NCBI GenBank assembly: GCA_003513845.1
Contig: DOTB01000082.1
Coordinates: forward strand, 1 to 16,828
DNA: 16,828 nt
Origin: Candidatus Atribacteria bacterium
GTDB taxonomy: Bacteria; Atribacterota; Phoenicimicrobiia; Phoenicimicrobiales; Phoenicimicrobiaceae
Direction of reading: 5' to 3'
Shown: positions 15,349 through 16,828 of the stretch, piece by piece
Numbering within the stretch: position 1 is the first letter of the stretch
Layout of the letters: each line of letters opens with the position of its first letter
Program-made: the position numbers and the translations under genes
The notes under the pieces: generated by a model
Told to the model about the DNA's origin: nothing
The model's database searches: none
Seen by the model: only the letters and a program-made list of their open reading frames with translations

Positions 15349-15419
15349 AATATCACCTCCTAATATTTTTTAAGTTAATTATGTTTTTATTGTTACTCCC
15401 TTAACAGAATGGGCTAAAA

Positions 15420-15755
15420 TTAAAGAATAGTATCAAGTTTTTCTTGTATCTTTTCTTTGGGCATTACTCCAACAGTACGGCCAACTTCCTTGCCATCTTT
15501 AAAGACAATCAAAGTAGGTATACCCTGAATGCCAAGTTGGGCTGCAATATACTGGTTCTCATCAGTATTTAATTTACATACTTTTAATTTACCCTGGTTT
15601 TCTTCAGCTAATTTTTTAATAGTTGGTACTAACATTCGGCATGGCATACACCAGGGTGCCCAGAAATCGACCAATACAGGAATTGAAGATTCTAAAACCT
15701 CCTGTTGGAAATTACTTTCGTTTACCTCTACTTCTAACTGTTTATTGTTGGTCAT
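15420..15755 (-). CDS. trxA: Thioredoxin with CMPC active site
   Basis: A 111-residue thioredoxin of standard length and order: PVLVDFWAPWCMPCRMLVPTIKKLAEE, then KVCKLNTDENQYIAAQLGIQGIPTLIVFKDGKEVGRTVG with the cis-proline loop GIPT. The redox pair is C36 and C39. The dipeptide between the cysteines is Met-Pro instead of the common Gly-Pro, which may shift redox potential or partner choice. AGAAAGGAG upstream gives a strong start. It lies 33 bp after marR on the same strand, so both are probably made from the marR promoter. Confidence 0.94.
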   Translation of the reverse strand: MTNNKQLEVEVNESNFQQEVLESSIPVLVDFWAPWCMPCRMLVPTIKKLAEENQGKLKVCKLNTDENQYIAAQLGIQGIPTLIVFKDGKEVGRTVGVMPKEKIQEKLDTIL

Positions 15756-15788
15756 TAATTTATTTCTCCTTTCTTATTTGTAATTTTA

Positions 15789-16208
15789 TTATTTTTGGTT
15801 GAAAATTTTAGTGATTAATTCTAATCCCTCTTTTATCAATTCAATTTCTCTTAAAGAGAGGTTTTTTCTGATTCTATATTCAAAATTGCTTCTCTCTTGC
15901 TCAATCTGTTTTTTAATTTTAACTCCTTTAGAAGAAAGAGATAGAATGAAAGATCTTCTATCTTCAGGGTTTTCCCTTCTTGATAAGTATCCTTTCTTGA
16001 CCAAGCTGTCTATTATTCTGCTCCCCCTTGAAGGAGATAACCCCATTTTTTTTGACAAAGCATGACAGGAGATTCTTTCTTCTAATCCAATTTCCGTAAT
16101 GCCTTTATATTCCGCTAAAGAAATATTGCAAATAGTCCGAATTTGTTCTTCATCTGTCATACATCTTCTTTTTAATTCCAGAATCAAATCTATCAAGTTC
16201 TTATCCAT
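15789..16208 (-). CDS. MarR family transcriptional regulator
   Basis: A 139-residue winged-helix repressor-type protein. The DNA-binding core is about 45-98: ISCHALSKKMGLSPSRGSRIIDSLVKKGYLSRRENPEDRRSFILSLSSKG, with the typical D-x-R-x wing (EDRRSF). Flanking helices provide the dimer interface. Cysteines at 16, 27 and 48 could be redox-sensitive, which would suit the downstream thioredoxin; this is inference. The frame is open back to a TTG at 16253, but that TTG lies inside the operator palindrome, at about the transcription start. I therefore place the start at ATG 16208. The ligand is unknown. Confidence 0.88.
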   Translation of the reverse strand: MDKNLIDLILELKRRCMTDEEQIRTICNISLAEYKGITEIGLEERISCHALSKKMGLSPSRGSRIIDSLVKKGYLSRRENPEDRRSFILSLSSKGVKIKKQIEQERSNFEYRIRKNLSLREIELIKEGLELITKIFNQK

Positions 16209-16224
16209 CCTATTGCCAACCTTT

Positions 16225-16253
16225 TTGCTATTAGCAATATTTGCTAATAGCAA
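16225..16253. promoter_or_regulatory. MarR operator: nested double palindrome
   Basis: TTGCTATTAGCAA (16225-16237) and its exact complement TTGCTAATAGCAA (16241-16253) form a perfect 13-bp inverted repeat around TAT. Each half is itself a TTGCTA-N-TAGCAA palindrome, so there are two dimer sites with centres 16 bp apart. It abuts the -10 box and covers the expected transcription start of marR. This is the position for autorepression. Confidence 0.85.
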
Positions 16254-16281
16254 TTATATAGTGTAAGAAAATATTTGTCAA
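16253..16281 (-). promoter_or_regulatory. Consensus sigma-70 promoter for marR-trxA(-hsp20)
   Basis: On the minus strand TTGACA (16281-16276) and TATAAT (16258-16253) are both perfect, with the ideal 17-bp spacer. Such a strong promoter fits a system held off by a repressor at the adjoining operator. Confidence 0.88.
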
Positions 16282-16384
16282 GTGTTTTTAAAAAAATTTT
16301 TAAAAATTTTTTTGAATTCCCAGGAAATGGCCAAAGAAATTTTCAAAAAAATAATATTTTTTTGGCTTTTTGAGAAATAAACAT

Positions 16385-16526
16385 CTAGTGCTAAGTTAAC
16401 TAAGGTAGGATAGTTTTGAGATTGCTTCGCTAACGCTCGCAATGACATAACACTGAGTGTCATTGCGGAGGAAAGCGACGAAGCAATCTCAAGAAATGTA
16501 ACATACTTTATTTAATAGAGCACTAG
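16385..16526. repeat. Palindromic MITE-like intergenic repeat
   Basis: About 142 bp forming a long imperfect palindrome. The ends are CTAGTGCT (16385-16392) and AGCACTAG (16519-16526). Inner arms are TTGAGATTGCTTCG (16416-16429) with CGAAGCAATCTCAA (16479-16492). The core is GCAATGACA (16439-16447) with TGTCATTGC (16458-16466). The GTCATTGCGG...GAAGCAATC type of palindrome is a common dispersed repeat in many bacterial genomes. No coding capacity is seen, and I find no clear target-site duplication. Confidence 0.7.
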
Positions 16527-16615
16527 TTACAATAATATGATAAAATAAATAAAAATTATTATCTAGCATTGCTTATCATATATGGCGTAAATAGAAAATA
16601 TTTTTAGAATAAAAA

Positions 16616-16666
16616 ATTAGTCTCTTTTTACTAATGAAAATGGTAGCGAAATTAATATTTCATTAG
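16616..16666 (+). promoter_or_regulatory. Alternative leader hairpins before the last gene
   Basis: ATTAGT (16616-16621) pairs with ACTAAT (16629-16634). CTAATGAAA (16631-16639) pairs perfectly with TTTCATTAG (16658-16666). The two stems share bases 16631-16634 and so exclude each other. The second would partly bury the AGGAGG ribosome-binding site (16665-16670). This could be translation control, but short stems in AT-rich DNA can arise by chance. Confidence 0.35.
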
Positions 16667-16674
16667 GAGGTAAG

Positions 16675-16828
16675 ATGCAAGAAAAACCATTACAATTAGA
16701 AAAAAGTTACGAGCTTATTATAGAGGGCTATTCTCATCAAGGGGAAGGAATAGGTAAGATTAATAATTTTACTGTTTTTGTGCCAGTTTACAATTTTATG
16801 TTTCGATATGTTTCCTCAAACAGGTCAT
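16675..16828 (+). CDS. TRAM-domain protein, probable 23S rRNA (uracil-5)-methyltransferase start, partial
   Basis: Starts at ATG 16675 after a perfect AGGAGG and is open to the window end. The first 36 or so residues (LEKSYELIIEGYSHQGEGIGKINNFTVFVP) match the TRAM RNA-binding domain that opens RlmD/RumA-type m5U methyltransferases. TRAM-only and MiaB-type proteins share the domain, so the exact enzyme is unsettled. After FTVFVP the family normally continues G-A-x-P-G-E/D; here it reads VYNFMFRYVSSNRS, which I do not recognise. The gene may be disrupted or joined to foreign sequence just before the edge. Confidence 0.6.
   Translation, partial: MQEKPLQLEKSYELIIEGYSHQGEGIGKINNFTVFVPVYNFMFRYVSSNRS

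Noticed and set aside
15113..15373. Plus-strand open frame across hsp20
   Set aside because: It is antisense to a clear alpha-crystallin gene, has no ribosome-binding site, and its protein resembles nothing I know.
15384..15415. CIRCE element upstream of hsp20
   Set aside because: TTAGCCC and GGGAGTAA give only a loose inverted repeat; the TTAGCACTC-N9-GAGTGCTAA consensus is not present.
16209..16253. Extension of marR back to TTG 16253
   Set aside because: It lies within the operator palindrome at about the transcription start, with no room for a ribosome-binding site.
1..16828. CRISPR array, tRNA or rRNA genes
   Set aside because: I see no regularly spaced direct repeats and no cloverleaf or rRNA-like stretch. 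The interspersed repeats are too long, divergent and irregularly spaced for CRISPR.

Overview
The window looks like a stretch of bacterial chromosome next to the replication origin. It is AT-rich and most genes are on the + strand. The order rpmH-rnpA-yidD-yidC-jag-mnmE-rsmG-parA-parB is the classic origin-proximal housekeeping block. The rest of the gene set fits an anaerobic, low-GC, Firmicutes-adjacent lineage: an AmaP/Asp23 pair, a DUF401 permease, many TTG/GTG starts with strong Shine-Dalgarno sequences, and a short YidC. Candidate Atribacterota (JS1/OP9) or a deep clostridial-type lineage would suit, but this is a judgement from gene content, not a phylogenetic result. The far right edge (from about 16.3 kb) looks accessory.

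Layout. 1-320: leader and promoter of rpmH. 321-2961: rpmH, rnpA, yidD, yidC and jag (RNase P and membrane-protein insertion). 3192-4604: mnmE. 4605-5145: a gene-free stretch with a parS site, two close pairs of DnaA boxes, an AT-rich tract and a large hairpin. This is the best candidate for oriC, and it sits where mnmG usually separates mnmE from rsmG. 5146-5883: rsmG. 5884-6395: gene-free, with a second parS and two copies of an interspersed hairpin repeat. 6396-7998: parA-parB. 8131-11301: amaP, asp23, a DUF401 membrane protein and an HD-domain phosphohydrolase, probably one operon. 11436-12929: threonine synthase. 13138-14799: a beta-CASP metallo-beta-lactamase-fold RNA-processing protein followed by a strong terminator. 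On the minus strand, 16208-14893: marR, thioredoxin and hsp20, apparently started from a textbook sigma-70 promoter overlapping a double-palindrome operator. 16385-16526: a palindromic MITE-like repeat. 16675-16828: the start of a TRAM-domain (RlmD/RumA-like) gene, cut by the window edge and possibly disrupted.

How it fits together. ParB should load at the two parS sites flanking rsmG and work with ParA to segregate the origin. DnaA would act at the adjacent TGTGGATAA boxes. RnpA, MnmE and RsmG serve tRNA and rRNA maturation; YidD, YidC and Jag serve membrane insertion and envelope functions.

The most unexplained material is a family of interspersed, hairpin-bearing repeats of about 100-190 bp, at least four copies and all in the same orientation. 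They fill the gaps around the origin and their stems are kept while their bases vary. Also notable are the self-contained MarR/operator/thioredoxin/Hsp20 module and the mutually exclusive hairpins in front of the last gene.
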